A DNA stretch of 64,000 nucleotides from Marinobacter sp. AC-23 (GCF_001858325.1 NZ_MBPP01000006.1:1-64000), one strand, 5' to 3'. Counted from the first letter of the stretch, positions 40,650 through 50,348 are shown. The notes: generated by a model not told the origin, from the sequence alone. Program-made: numbers and translations.

Positions 40650-41748
40650 TGGCTGAAATTCAATTGAAAGCTTGGCACACAGTTACAGTGACACACCAAG
40701 CGGGCCGGATGACTATGCCATTCGCCAGCTCGACCATGTCTGGCACAAAGGCGGTGCCTATGCGCTGCTTGGGCCTTCGGGATGTGGCAAGAGCACCATG
40801 CTGAATATTATCTCCGGTTTGATCCAACCGTCTGAAGGGGAGGTGTTGTTTGATGGCAAGCGGGTGAACGAACTCTCTCCGCGGGACAGAAATATCGCAC
40901 AGGTATTCCAGTTCCCGGTTATTTACGACTCGATGACGGTGTACGAAAACCTGGCATTTCCGCTCAAGAACAATAAGGTCCCCGCCTCCAGAATCAAGGT
41001 TCGTGTGCAGGAGATTGCAGAGGTTCTTGAGATTGAAGACAAGCTTCACAAAAAGGCCAGGAATCTGACTGCTGATGAAAAGCAGAAGGTGTCCATGGGG
41101 CGGGGTCTGGTGCGGGAAGACGTCTCGGCGATTCTGTTCGATGAGCCGCTGACCGTTATCGACCCCCAGCTCAAATGGAAGCTGCGCCGGAAACTCAAGC
41201 AGATCCATGAGCAGTTTGATATCACCATGGTGTACGTCACCCACGACCAGCTTGAGGCCTCTACCTTTGCCGACAAAATTGCCGTGATGTACGACGGCCA
41301 AGTGGTGCAGTTCGGTACGCCCACGGAACTTTTCGAGGCACCCAATCATACGTTTGTTGGTTACTTTATCGGAAGCCCGGGAATGAACATTGTGGAGGTT
41401 GAGCGGTGTTCAGGTGGCGTCTGTTTTGGCTCCACCGTGCTGCCTCTTGAGAGCTGGCAAGTCGATATTCTCAAACGCATGACATCCGGGAATCTGAAGG
41501 TCGGCATACGCCCGGAGTTCATCGAGGTCTCGCCCATATCGTCTGACGATACCTATGAGGCAAACGTCCGGGATATAGAAGATCTGGGCACCTATAAAAT
41601 CGTGACGGTAGAGCTTGGCGAGCAGGAATTGAAGGTGCGCCAGAATGAGGAATTTGATGCCAGCATCGACAGCCCTATACACCTTTCATTCCCGAAACAG
41701 TGGCTGATGCTGTACGTGGATGAATTCCTGGTACAGGAGCAACAGTGA
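40649..41748 (+). CDS. glpT: Glycerol ABC transporter ATPase GlpT (degenerate signature; frame-broken)
   Basis: Second ATPase, 366 residues after repair of one missing T at 40672-40673 (restoring MAEIQLKALAHSYSDTPSG). Walker A GPSGCGKST (42-50), Q88, Walker B AILFDEP and switch H199 are intact, but the ABC signature reads LTADEKQ (140-146) instead of LSGGQxQ. A TOBE-like regulatory domain follows. Together with GlpS it gives one complete ATP site (GlpT Walker motifs with GlpS LSGGQ) and one degenerate site. Not related to the GlpT antiporter of E. coli despite the symbol. Confidence 0.87.
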
Positions 41749-42614
41749 TGGAAAAAATCCCCAATAACCGTGCGTGGTGGCTCGTACTGCCAGTATTTCT
41801 TCTGGTCGCGTTTTCGGCGCTAATACCCCTGATGACCGTGGTTAACTACTCGGTTCAGGATATCTTCGGGCCAGGCCAAGCCTATTATGTTGGCACGGAA
41901 TGGTTCAAAGAAGTTCTTGCGGATGAACGGCTTCAGGACTCACTGATCCGGCAGTTCGTGTTCTCCGGTTTTGTGTTGCTGATTCAGATTCCACTGGGTA
42001 TAGGTGTGGCCCTGATGATGCCAAAATCCGGTGTCAAGGGCTCCCTGTGCCTTATCCTCATTGCCATTCCGTTGCTGATTCCCTGGAACGTCGTTGGCAC
42101 CATCTGGCAGATTTTTGCCCGCGGTGATATCGGTTTGTTCGGCTGGGGTATCAATCAGCTTGGTATTGATTACAACTACACCGGCGACACCCTGGATGCC
42201 TGGCTGACAGTACTTCTTATGGATGTCTGGCACTGGACACCGTTGGTTGCTCTGCTCTGCTATTCCGGTCTGCGCGCCATTCCCGAGGCCTTTTATCAGG
42301 CGGCTGAAATCGACCGCGCTTCGAAATGGGCAGTATTCCGGTATATCCAGCTCCCGCGTCTGAAAAGTGTACTGATTATTGCTGTGCTGTTGCGATTCAT
42401 GGACAGCTTCATGATCTATATCGAGCCGTTTGTGCTCACCGGCGGCGGCCCGGGAAGCTCCACCACGTTTCTGAGCCAGACACTGACCACCATGGCAATA
42501 GGGCAGTTCGACCTGGGGCGTGCTGCGGCATTCTCACTGATCTACTTCCTGATTGTATTGCTTATTTCGTGGTTGTTCTTCACCGCCATTACTCACGCCG
42601 ACAAAGAAAAATAA
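41748..42614 (+). CDS. glpP: Glycerol ABC transporter permease GlpP
   Basis: A 288-residue MalF-like inner-membrane permease with six predicted helices and the coupling segment YSGLRAIPEAFYQAAEIDRASKWAVFRYIQLP. The ATG at 41748 overlaps the glpT stop (TGATG); a GTG three bases upstream is an alternative. Forms the channel with GlpQ. No break. Confidence 0.9.
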   Translation: MEKIPNNRAWWLVLPVFLLVAFSALIPLMTVVNYSVQDIFGPGQAYYVGTEWFKEVLADERLQDSLIRQFVFSGFVLLIQIPLGIGVALMMPKSGVKGSLCLILIAIPLLIPWNVVGTIWQIFARGDIGLFGWGINQLGIDYNYTGDTLDAWLTVLLMDVWHWTPLVALLCYSGLRAIPEAFYQAAEIDRASKWAVFRYIQLPRLKSVLIIAVLLRFMDSFMIYIEPFVLTGGGPGSSTTFLSQTLTTMAIGQFDLGRAAAFSLIYFLIVLLISWLFFTAITHADKEK

Positions 42615-42624
42615 GGAGAGTGAG

Positions 42625-43431
42625 ATGAGACAGACGCGTGCCAAGAATGTCGGGATTACCCTTTTTATCCTGCTGCTTCTGACACCGGTTTACTGGTTGC
42701 TGAACATGTCCTTCAAAACCAACCAGGAAATTCTCGGAGGTCTTACGCTGTGGCCGCAAACCTTCACGTTTGATAACTACGCAGTGATCTTTACGGACCC
42801 CAGTTGGTATAACGGCTACCTCAACTCCATGTTGTATGTCTCCATCAACGTGGTCATTACTCTGTCGGTTGCGTTGCCGGCGGCCTATGCGTTCAGCCGA
42901 TACAAGTTTCTGGGCGACAAACACCTGTTCTTCTGGCTGCTCAGCAACCGGATGGCGCCGCCTGCGGTTTTCCTGCTGCCGTTCTTTCAACTGTATTCAT
43001 CCATCGGTCTTTTCGACACCCACATTGCCGTTGCGCTGGCGCACTGCTTGTTCAATGTACCCTTGGCGGTATGGATCCTGGAGGGCTTTATGAAAGGCGT
43101 TCCACGGGAATACGATGAGATGGCCTACATTGACGGCTACAGCTTTCCAAGGTTCTTTATAAAGGTGTTTTTGCCAATGATCCGCTCGGGTATAGGCGTG
43201 ACAGCCTTTTTCGCCTTTATGTTTTCCTGGGTCGAACTGCTGCTGGCAAGAACGCTCACCTCGGTGGATGCCCAGCCTATTGGGGCGATCATGACCCGAA
43301 CAATCGGAGCCAGCGGTATTGACTGGGGTGTGCTGGCGGCTGCTGGGGTGCTGACCATTATTCCCGGACTGCTGGTTATCTGGTTTGTTCGCAACCACGT
43401 GGCCAAGGGCTTTGCTCTCGGGCGGGTATAA
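42625..43431 (+). CDS. glpQ: Glycerol ABC transporter permease GlpQ
   Basis: A 268-residue MalG-like permease. The coupling loop is LEGFMKGVPREYDEMAYIDGYSFPRFFIKVFLP; six helices. The start at ATG 42625 has AAGGAGAG ahead; the longer in-frame reading runs back into glpP and is rejected. Eleven nt after it the DUF2160 gene begins. Confidence 0.9.
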   Translation: MRQTRAKNVGITLFILLLLTPVYWLLNMSFKTNQEILGGLTLWPQTFTFDNYAVIFTDPSWYNGYLNSMLYVSINVVITLSVALPAAYAFSRYKFLGDKHLFFWLLSNRMAPPAVFLLPFFQLYSSIGLFDTHIAVALAHCLFNVPLAVWILEGFMKGVPREYDEMAYIDGYSFPRFFIKVFLPMIRSGIGVTAFFAFMFSWVELLLARTLTSVDAQPIGAIMTRTIGASGIDWGVLAAAGVLTIIPGLLVIWFVRNHVAKGFALGRV

Positions 43432-43442
43432 GGAGAATTTGT

Positions 43443-43718
43443 ATGATTGCCTGGATGAACTGGACACCCACTGTCGTAGTATTTTTTGTCGTTATTGCAA
43501 TGATCCTTGCGGTAATGACCGTTTACGAAATTGTCTCTCCCTGCACGGAGCGCAAAGGGTTTCTGCCAATTGAAACGACCCGCGGAGACAGGTTATTTAT
43601 TGGTTTACTTTCGGCGGCATATATAAATCTTACGTTCCTGGCTGTCAGCGATATAACGCTATGGGTTGCATTGGCAGTGTCTGTGGCGTGGCTTCTGGTT
43701 CTTTTGCGCTGGGGGTGA
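43443..43718 (+). CDS. Small membrane protein of the DUF2160 type, glycerol transporter companion
   Basis: A 91-residue protein with three hydrophobic segments (about 10-30, 50-68, 70-88) and a conserved-looking loop ERKGFLPIETTRGDRLFIGLLSAAYI. Genes of this type recur between the second permease and the binding-protein gene of glycerol ABC loci. Its role (assembly, regulation or accessory subunit) is unknown. Start ATG preceded by AAGGAG. Confidence 0.8.
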   Translation: MIAWMNWTPTVVVFFVVIAMILAVMTVYEIVSPCTERKGFLPIETTRGDRLFIGLLSAAYINLTFLAVSDITLWVALAVSVAWLLVLLRWG

Positions 43719-43805
43719 ATGGCGCCGGTTGAGCGGTTGTACAGGCCCTTTGAAAAAGGAGCTGAAAAGGTTGTAAAGAATTCGAAACCGAACTAATTTT
43801 CAATC

Positions 43806-43825
43806 TATGATCGAAAACAATCATA
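43806..43825. promoter_or_regulatory. Candidate GlpR operator upstream of glpV
   Basis: TATGATCGAAAACAATCATA, a palindrome (TATGAT/ATCATA), matches 16 of 20 positions of the E. coli GlpR consensus WATGTTCGWTAWCGAACATW. It lies 108 nt before the glpV start in a 214-nt gap, implying glpV has its own GlpR-controlled promoter for high expression. Confidence 0.6.
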
Positions 43826-43932
43826 AAGTCTGTCTCGAGCGCACAAGGTTTTACGATCCAGGCGCTGTTACAAGTCCAAACGGAGTGCAGTCTTGCTTTG
43901 CTCCATTCACAACAAGGTAAACGAGGTTGGAT

Positions 43933-45680
43933 ATGTTCAAAAACAATAATTATCCGAAGACCCTGCTCCTGAGTGCTGCCATTGGTGCGATCAGTATGGG
44001 GCTGAGCATGCAGGCTGGCGCTGATCAATACTCCGACGCGGCGGAAAAGTGGGTAAGTGATTCTTTCAAAAAGTCTACCCTTACCAAAGAGCAACAGATG
44101 AAGGAGATGGCATGGTTTACCAAGGCTGCGGAGCAGTTCCGGGGCATGGAGATCAACGTTGTGTCCGAGACCATTGCCACTCACGAATACGAATCCAGTG
44201 TTCTGGCCAAGGCCTTCTCTGAAATCACCGGCATTAAGCTCACCCATACCCTGATTCAGGAAGGTGATGTCATTGAGAAGTTGCAGACCCAGATGCAGTC
44301 TGGGCGCAACATCTACGACGGCTATGTGAACGACTCCGACCTCATAGGTACGCATTTTCGGTACGGTAAAGTGGTGGCCGTTGAAGACATAATGAACGGT
44401 TCCGGCAAAGACCTTACTCTGCCAACTCTGGACCTTGAAGACTTCATTGGCCTTGATTTCACCACAGGACCTGATGGAAAGCTCTATCAGCTGCCGAGCC
44501 AGCAATTTGCCAACCTTTACTGGTTCCGCGCCGACTGGTTCGAGCGAGAAGATATGAAAAAGCAGTTCAAGGAACTCTACGGCTATGAGCTGGGTGTTCC
44601 GGTGAACTGGTCAGCGTATGAAGACATTGCTGAGTTTTTCTCTGTCCACGTTAAAGAGATAGATGGCGAAAAAGTCTACGGCCATATGGATTACGGCAAG
44701 AAGGATCCATCCCTGGGGTGGCGCTTCACCGACGCATGGTTCTCGATGGCAGGCGCGGGTGACAAAGGCTGCCGAACGGCTTGCCAGTAGATGAGTGGGG
44801 CATTCGCGTGGAGGACTGCCATCCGGTAGGCTCCAACGTCTCACGCGGTGGTGCGACAAATGGTCCAGCTGCTGTGTATGCAACCACCAAATATGTCGAA
44901 TGGATGGAAAAGTACGCGCCGCCTGAAGCCACGGGTATGACCTTTTCCGAATCGGGCCCGGTACCTGCTCAGGGCAATATCGCTCAGCAGATTTTCTGGT
45001 ATACAGCGTTTACCGCCAGCATGATTGAAGATGGCCTGCCAGTTGTTAATGACGACGGCACTCCGAAGTGGCGAATGGCGCCTTCCCCGCGTGGTCCCTA
45101 CTGGGAAGAAGGCATGAAGTTGGGATATCAGGACGTAGGTTCCTGGACCTTCCTGAATTCGACTCCCGAGAAACGCCGCCTGGCAGCCTGGCTGTACGCC
45201 CAGTTCACCGTGGCCAAAACCGTGTCTTTGGAGAAAACCATTGCAGGCCTGACCCCGATTCGAGAATCCGATATCAACTCGGATGCGATGACAGAAATGG
45301 CGCCCAAGCTTGGTGGTCTGGTTGAGTTCTACCGCAGTCCGGCGCGGGTTCAATGGTCACCTACAGGCACCAACGTACCAGATTATCCGAAACTGGCTCA
45401 GCTTTGGTGGCAGTACATTGCCCAGGCCGCGAGCGGCGAAGCAACACCGCAACAAGCGCTGGACGGCCTTGCGGATGCTCAGGATCGCGTAATGGAGCGG
45501 TTGGAGCGGGCGAACGTGATGCCGAACTGCGGGCCGAAGCTGAACGAGCCTCGGGATCCGCAGTACTGGCTGGACCAGCCGGGTGCGCCCAAGCCTAAAC
45601 TGGCAAACGAAAAGGTGCAGGGTAAAACCGTTCCCTATAACGAGCTGCTCAAAACATGGGAAGACGCTCGCGAGAGCTGA
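43933..45680 (+). CDS. glpV: Glycerol ABC transporter substrate-binding protein GlpV (frame-broken)
   Basis: Large periplasmic binding protein (582 residues after repair), family SBP_bac_1. The signal peptide ends near MQAGA-DQYSD. One C is missing at about 44769 (restoring GDKGLPNGLPVDEWGIRVEDCHPVGSNVSRGG). Its length and CHPVGS element are typical of the glycerol-binding GlpV group rather than sugar-binding proteins. The ATG at 43933 follows GAGG. Delivers glycerol to GlpPQ. Confidence 0.88.
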
Positions 45681-45777
45681 TTTCTGCTGATTTTGCTCCC
45701 CCATCGACATGAGGCATACTGCGCTTGCGTACATAGAGCGAGCGCAACACCTGAGGAGCCAAGCGGAGGAGCCTTCC

Positions 45778-46308
45778 ATGATGAGCAAAAGTTTCCAGGG
45801 TGAAACCATCACCTGGCAGGCGGGCCACTGCTACCTTGGGGAAATTTTGGTTGCACGCACTTCCACTGGAGTGTGTGCGGTATTGCCAGGTGAGTCGACT
45901 GAGGAGCTGGTTGTAGACTTGGCGCGCCGATTCCCGGGTGCCACGCTCAGTCATGCAAATGATTCCCGGGCGGTTTGGTTTGCCGATGTTATGAGTTATC
46001 TGATTGATAGCCGCAAGCCGCTTTCAGTACAACTTGATCTTCGTGGTACAGAATTTCAATGTAAGGTTTGGCAGACACTGCGAGAGATTCCTTCTGGCTG
46101 TTCCGCCAGCTATGGCGAAATTGCCCGGCGCATGGGGGCGCCTACGGCCTCCCGGGCCGTAGCGGGAGCATGTGCCGCCAACCCTTTGGCCGTGGTTGTG
46201 CCTTGTCATCGCGTACTGCGAGGTGATGGCAGTCTCTCTGGCTATCGCTGGGGGGTTAAGCGCAAACAAGCGGTGTTAAGCCACGAGCAGGGGCTGTCTG
46301 AGCGTTAG
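45778..46308 (+). CDS. ogt: Methylated-DNA--[protein]-cysteine S-methyltransferase
   Basis: A 176-residue suicide repair protein removing alkyl groups from O6-alkylguanine. The acceptor is Cys143 in VVVPCHRVLRGDGSLSGYRWG; GTEFQCKVWQTLREIPSGCSASYGEIARRMG is the helix-turn-helix DNA-binding part with the Arg finger in ASRAVAGACAANP. ATG at 45778 (followed by a second ATG) after GGAGGAG. Sits 97 nt after glpV; the two are probably unrelated functionally. Confidence 0.93.
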   Translation: MMSKSFQGETITWQAGHCYLGEILVARTSTGVCAVLPGESTEELVVDLARRFPGATLSHANDSRAVWFADVMSYLIDSRKPLSVQLDLRGTEFQCKVWQTLREIPSGCSASYGEIARRMGAPTASRAVAGACAANPLAVVVPCHRVLRGDGSLSGYRWGVKRKQAVLSHEQGLSER

Positions 46309-46510
46309 CAGCCATTCGCCAACCAAGAGCGAAGGTAAGAAGGGCTGCGCAGCAATTGATCCAGGGTGGCAGTGAGACCTGTGTCACGACATGTGTGTGG
46401 CCGAGCGCAAAGTAAGACACATCGCAATCAAGACTTTTCAGAAGTTACCCCAATTAACTAAGCGCAGCGCATAGACTGAGTTAAAGCCCTGTCTATGGAG
46501 TGCCCAGAAA

Positions 46511-47224
46511 ATGATTGATACCGCCGTTCGCTTTTTTCAGGAAGGTGGCTTTTTTATGTTTCCGATTGCCGTTGTGCTGATTATCGGACTCATTGTAGCC
46601 ATTGAGCGATATGTATACCTGTCTGCTCAAAAGATCACCAATCGCAGAGATTTTAACCGACTGCACCAGATGATTGCGACGCGTGATTTCAAGGGCGCGC
46701 TCAATTACGCTCAGGAATCCGGTACGGCAATGGCCACCATGATTGGCTTTGGTCTTCAGCGCCTGGCCCGTCGCCAAGGCCGCGAGGACATCGAGTACGC
46801 CATGGAAGAGGGGCTGCTGGATGTCATGCCGCGTCTTGAAAAGCGTACCCAGTACCTTGCAACGCTTGCCAACATCGCAACACTGCTGGGTCTGTTGGGA
46901 ACCATCATTGGCCTGATTGCTGCCTTTACTGCCGTGGCTGCTGCAGATCCAGCACAGAAAGCCAGCCTGCTTTCCCAAAGTATTTCCGTGGCCATGAACA
47001 CAACTGCGTTCGGCCTTATGTCGGCTATCCCCATGCTATTGATCCATTCGGTGCTGCAGACCAAGACCAATGAGATTGTAGACAGCTTTGAAATGGCCGG
47101 TATCAAAGTGCTTAACCTGCTTAGTGACAGCTCGGGCTCTCGCCCAGGTGGCCAATCACAAACCGCGACGCCTCCCGCCCCGGCGGCAGCATCAGCCGGC
47201 GCTCACGCCAGCACTCCGGCCTGA
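46511..47224 (+). CDS. exbB: MotA/TolQ/ExbB-family proton channel
   Basis: A 237-residue inner-membrane protein. FPIAVVLIIGLIVAIERYVYL is the first helix; the conserved pair of helices is LATLANIATLLGLLGTIIGLIAAF and ISVAMNTTAFGLMSAIPMLLIHSV. A low-complexity Pro/Ala/Thr/Ser tail ends it. With the two ExbD proteins it forms a proton-driven motor complex. About 200 nt upstream hold no gene. First gene of a seven-gene collinear cluster; no tonB gene is present. Confidence 0.9.
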   Translation: MIDTAVRFFQEGGFFMFPIAVVLIIGLIVAIERYVYLSAQKITNRRDFNRLHQMIATRDFKGALNYAQESGTAMATMIGFGLQRLARRQGREDIEYAMEEGLLDVMPRLEKRTQYLATLANIATLLGLLGTIIGLIAAFTAVAAADPAQKASLLSQSISVAMNTTAFGLMSAIPMLLIHSVLQTKTNEIVDSFEMAGIKVLNLLSDSSGSRPGGQSQTATPPAPAAASAGAHASTPA

Positions 47225-47248
47225 CAATCAGCTGAAGGATTTCGGGCT

Positions 47249-47770
47249 ATGAGACGGAAACATCGTCGATTACAGAGCGAACCGGATCTCGATATCACAC
47301 CATTCATGAACCTCATGATTGTGCTGGTGCCGGTGCTGCTTTTGAACATGGTGTTTGCACACACCAGCGTTCTGGAACTCAACTTTCCCACCGGTGAAAG
47401 CCTTGCGCCGGAACAGGCAGAAGAGCTGCAGATACAGGTCATTATTCACGCTGATCGTTTGGTGGTTGCGGATAACCAGAACGGCGTTATCAAGGCCATT
47501 GACCAGCAAGAAGGCGAATACAATTTCGCAGTGCTTAAAGAGGTTATGAAGGAATTGAAGAGCCGTGTTCCTGATAAAAAGGACGTGATTATCATGCCTT
47601 CTCAGGAAACCTCTTATCAGGTTTTGGTTAGCGTAATGGATACCGTTCGTTCATACGATGCTGTGGTTGCAGGCAATTTGGTGAAAGCGGAGCTGTTCCC
47701 TGAGATTTCCTTGGGTGACGCGCCAGTTGCGGATACTGAACAAGTGCAAAAAGCAGGGGGGCAGTCGTGA
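47249..47770 (+). CDS. exbD: ExbD-family biopolymer transport protein (first copy)
   Basis: A 173-residue protein: cytosolic tail, one helix with the proton-carrying Asp in DLDITPFMNLMIVLVPVLLLNMVF, and a periplasmic domain (IIHADRLVVADN, SYQVLVSVMDTVRSY) of the ExbD/TolR fold. Start 24 nt after exbB, behind GAAGGA; stop overlaps the next exbD by four bases. Confidence 0.9.
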   Translation: MRRKHRRLQSEPDLDITPFMNLMIVLVPVLLLNMVFAHTSVLELNFPTGESLAPEQAEELQIQVIIHADRLVVADNQNGVIKAIDQQEGEYNFAVLKEVMKELKSRVPDKKDVIIMPSQETSYQVLVSVMDTVRSYDAVVAGNLVKAELFPEISLGDAPVADTEQVQKAGGQS

Positions 47771-48272
47771 AAGAATCTGCAAAAGCCCGCCGCCTGAAGC
47801 GCCACCACAGGCGCAACAAGAACCAGAGCAAGATGAACCTGGTGTCTCTGATGGACATCTTTACGATTCTTGTATTCTTCTTGATGGTTAACTCCTCGTC
47901 TGATGTGCAGGTGCTTAACCAAGGCAGCACTATCAAACTTCCGGACTCTTCAGCCGTGCAACCACCGGGGGATGTACTCGCACTGACCGTGACCGATCAG
48001 GATATCCTGGTGAATGGGCGCGTCGTGATCAAGCGCGAAGTACTGCAAGCTCTGGAGGGACAAATAGAGCCAGGCTTGAAACAGGAACTGGATTACCAAG
48101 CTGGCCGCTCAGGCAACCCGCGCCAGAGACAGGGCGGGCAATTACTATTCTGGCAGACCGCGAGCTGCCCTACGATTTGCTCAAAAAAATCATGTCTACC
48201 TGTGTGGATGCAGGATACGCCAGCATATCTCTAGCCGTTAACCAGCGTACAAAGCACAGAGCTGGAGCGTAA
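47767..48272 (+). CDS. exbD: ExbD-family biopolymer transport protein (second copy, frame-broken)
   Basis: GTG start overlapping the first exbD stop (GTGA). Very basic N-terminus (KARRLKRHHRRNKNQSK), then the helix NLVSLMDIFTILVFFLMVNSS with the conserved Asp, and a periplasmic domain. One G is missing near 48113; repair gives SGQPAPETGRAITILADRELPYDLLKKIMSTC and a stop at 48270-48272, 168 residues. The two ExbD paralogues differ strongly, suggesting a hetero-oligomeric motor. Confidence 0.87.
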
Positions 48273-48437
48273 CCGAGCACTGGTATGGATTACCTCGGGA
48301 GCAGGGAGAGGACATGCGGCTGCAGCGCCAGATTTGAGGCACAGTTATCTTTAAGCCCTCAGCAATTTCGGTATCTTAGCGTAACAATATGTAATCAATA
48401 AATGTCACGGATAATAAAAACAGGAAGTTAATCTGAC

Positions 48438-49238
48438 ATGCTGCTGGTGCTCGCTGGATCCATTCTTACCTTCGCCATAGTGCAGGAAGCTACCTTAGTA
48501 GAGCCCTATGAAAAGGGGGCTGTTGTTATCGAGCAAAAGGTCGACTCCAGCCCTGTGGAGTTGCGCACAGATTTCCGTATTGAACCGTTGGTCGAACAGA
48601 AGTTCCGCAATATTGTGCGCCAGGCTTATGACTACAGCTGCGGAAGTGCAGCGCTCACCACAATATTGAATTTTTATTTGGGGCGATCTCTTTCAGAGCG
48701 TCAGGTAATGGAAGGCCTGCTGCACTACGGCGAAAGTGATCGCATCGTTTCCCGCCGCGCGTTCTCAATGCTTGATATGAAGCGCCTCGTGACAGCTCTG
48801 GGTTATCCGTCGGGCGGTTTTCGCGCGACGATCGACGATCTTATGGATCTCGATCACCCGGCTATTGTTCCTATTCAGCATGCAGGCTTCAAACACTTTG
48901 TTGTGCTCAGAACCATTCGGGATGGCCGTGTGTACATGGCCGATCCGGCGGTTGGCAACCTGTCTTTTACCCTGGCCCAGTTTGAAGAAAAATGGGACGA
49001 CAACGTGTTGTTCATTGTTTTTCCGGGCAGTGATAAACCGCTGGATAACCTGGAGCTCAAGGAAGAGGATCTGCGCTTTGTTGACGACCAGACCATGACC
49101 TTATTGGCGTTGGAGCGGATGCCAACGTTCCATGAGTCTACCGCCAGACGCATTCAGAATTTACTTGAACGTCAAAAGAACAACCCGGATGGCAGTGTTG
49201 AGAATACCCGAAAACAATTGCACTACCGTCGTAATTAA
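48438..49238 (+). CDS. Membrane-anchored C39-family cysteine peptidase (FapD-like)
   Basis: A 266-residue protein with an N-terminal signal or anchor helix (LLVLAGSILTFAIVQ) and a C39 domain with C68 (YDYSCGSAAL), H153 (FKHFVVL) and D169 (MADPAVGN) as the catalytic triad. C39 peptidases normally cut double-glycine leaders as the N-domain of ABC exporters; this one is free-standing with no ABC or HlyD partner, as in the Fap amyloid system. A C-terminal helical extension of about 70 residues (after 195) is unassigned. 165 nt after exbD with no credible gene between; start behind AGGAAG. Confidence 0.85.
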   Translation: MLLVLAGSILTFAIVQEATLVEPYEKGAVVIEQKVDSSPVELRTDFRIEPLVEQKFRNIVRQAYDYSCGSAALTTILNFYLGRSLSERQVMEGLLHYGESDRIVSRRAFSMLDMKRLVTALGYPSGGFRATIDDLMDLDHPAIVPIQHAGFKHFVVLRTIRDGRVYMADPAVGNLSFTLAQFEEKWDDNVLFIVFPGSDKPLDNLELKEEDLRFVDDQTMTLLALERMPTFHESTARRIQNLLERQKNNPDGSVENTRKQLHYRRN

Positions 49239-49298
49239 CATTTGCCGGGCGAAGCGTTCGGCGCAGAACCATAACCAATAAAAATTAAGGGAGTTAGG

Positions 49299-50309
49299 AT
49301 GAATCGTTGGTTTGTGCGAGGTCTTATCCTTGTTTCCGCGTCGGGCTGGCTTTCGGGCACGGCCCTGGCGCAGGAAGGCAATGTAGATCAGGCGAGGGAT
49401 GCGCTCGCAAAACAGGAGGGCGATAAAGACTCTTCACGCCAGCTTGAGGAAGTATTCCAGGCTGCCGAGAAGAACTATTCTCTGCAGAAAAAAGGAACAC
49501 ATTCCCTCAATTACTCTTTTGACTATTCCTATACGGCCGATCAACGACTGGATCTTGCGATCACAAATGGCTCGGTTCGAAACCTAGATGTGGTGCCGTC
49601 GGCAACCCACAATTTCACCAATTCGTTTTCTTACGATTTTGGTTTGTTAGACAACTTCACGGTGGGTGCGCGGGTTCCTCTGGTTGTGAAGTACGACACC
49701 GAGGATGAACTGAACGTCTACGATGTTGGCGATATCTCCGTAACTGGCCGTTGGCAGCCTTTTGCCTATGTGCCGGGCAAAATGTCGACAACCCTGTTTG
49801 GTACTTTTTCCAGCAAAACGGGTGTAAGCCCATACGAAATTGATATCAACGAGCAGCTTTCCACTGGCAGTGGTTATTACTCTCTCGGTGGCGGGGCAAG
49901 TCTTTCAAAGGTGCTTGATCCGGTTGTTGTGTTTGGCTCTGTTAGCGCAACGTACAACCTGCCTGCGGAAGATCTTCAACAGGTTCGTGGTGCCCGCTTG
50001 CTGCAAGAGGTCGAGCCTGGCTTTGGCCTTTCTGGTTCTTTAGGTTTTGCATATTCGCTGTCTTACGATATTTCCCTGAGCATGTCGGCGCAGTTGAGCT
50101 ATAGCGATGAAACCATCCTCACGTTCTCCAACGGTGATCGGGCAATGGCCCAGGATCAGATGACGGGTTTCCTGAGCTTGTCGTTGGGAACCCGGGTCAG
50201 CGATACCACAATTGTGAATACCAGTCTCGGTATCGGCCTGACTGAGGACGCCCCGGATTTTTCCCTGGGTGTGTCCCTACCCATTAATTTCTCCGGCCTC
50301 AAAGAGTGA
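49299..50309 (+). CDS. Outer-membrane beta-barrel protein of unknown function
   Basis: A 336-residue protein with a signal peptide (cleaved near ALA-QEGN), a short charged helical segment (QARDALAKQEGDKDSSRQLEEVFQAAEKNY, about 30-62) that may form a coiled coil, then alternating amphipathic strands to the end (NYSFDYSYTADQRLDLAI through FSLGVSLPINF). It looks like the transporter or MetA-pathway-type barrels, and its layout (helical plug plus barrel, next to a C39 peptidase) recalls FapF. 60 nt after the peptidase gene. Substrate unknown. Confidence 0.75.
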   Translation: MNRWFVRGLILVSASGWLSGTALAQEGNVDQARDALAKQEGDKDSSRQLEEVFQAAEKNYSLQKKGTHSLNYSFDYSYTADQRLDLAITNGSVRNLDVVPSATHNFTNSFSYDFGLLDNFTVGARVPLVVKYDTEDELNVYDVGDISVTGRWQPFAYVPGKMSTTLFGTFSSKTGVSPYEIDINEQLSTGSGYYSLGGGASLSKVLDPVVVFGSVSATYNLPAEDLQQVRGARLLQEVEPGFGLSGSLGFAYSLSYDISLSMSAQLSYSDETILTFSNGDRAMAQDQMTGFLSLSLGTRVSDTTIVNTSLGIGLTEDAPDFSLGVSLPINFSGLKE

Positions 50310-50348
50310 TTGGCGCCGCTGACGATTTAACGGGAAGGGAAGGATTTC

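Noticed and set aside
40649..41748. Naming this gene as the GlpT glycerol-3-phosphate antiporter
   Set aside because: The protein is an ABC ATPase; the shared symbol comes from the rhizobial glpSTPQV naming.
48285..48401. 38-codon reading frame between exbD2 and the C39 peptidase gene
   Set aside because: No Shine-Dalgarno, no leader-like or double-glycine pattern, odd composition; probably chance.
49299..50309. Calling the barrel gene fapF and the cluster a Fap amyloid operon
   Set aside because: No FapB/FapC-like amyloid subunit or FapA/FapE gene is present, and ExbB/ExbD are not part of Fap systems.
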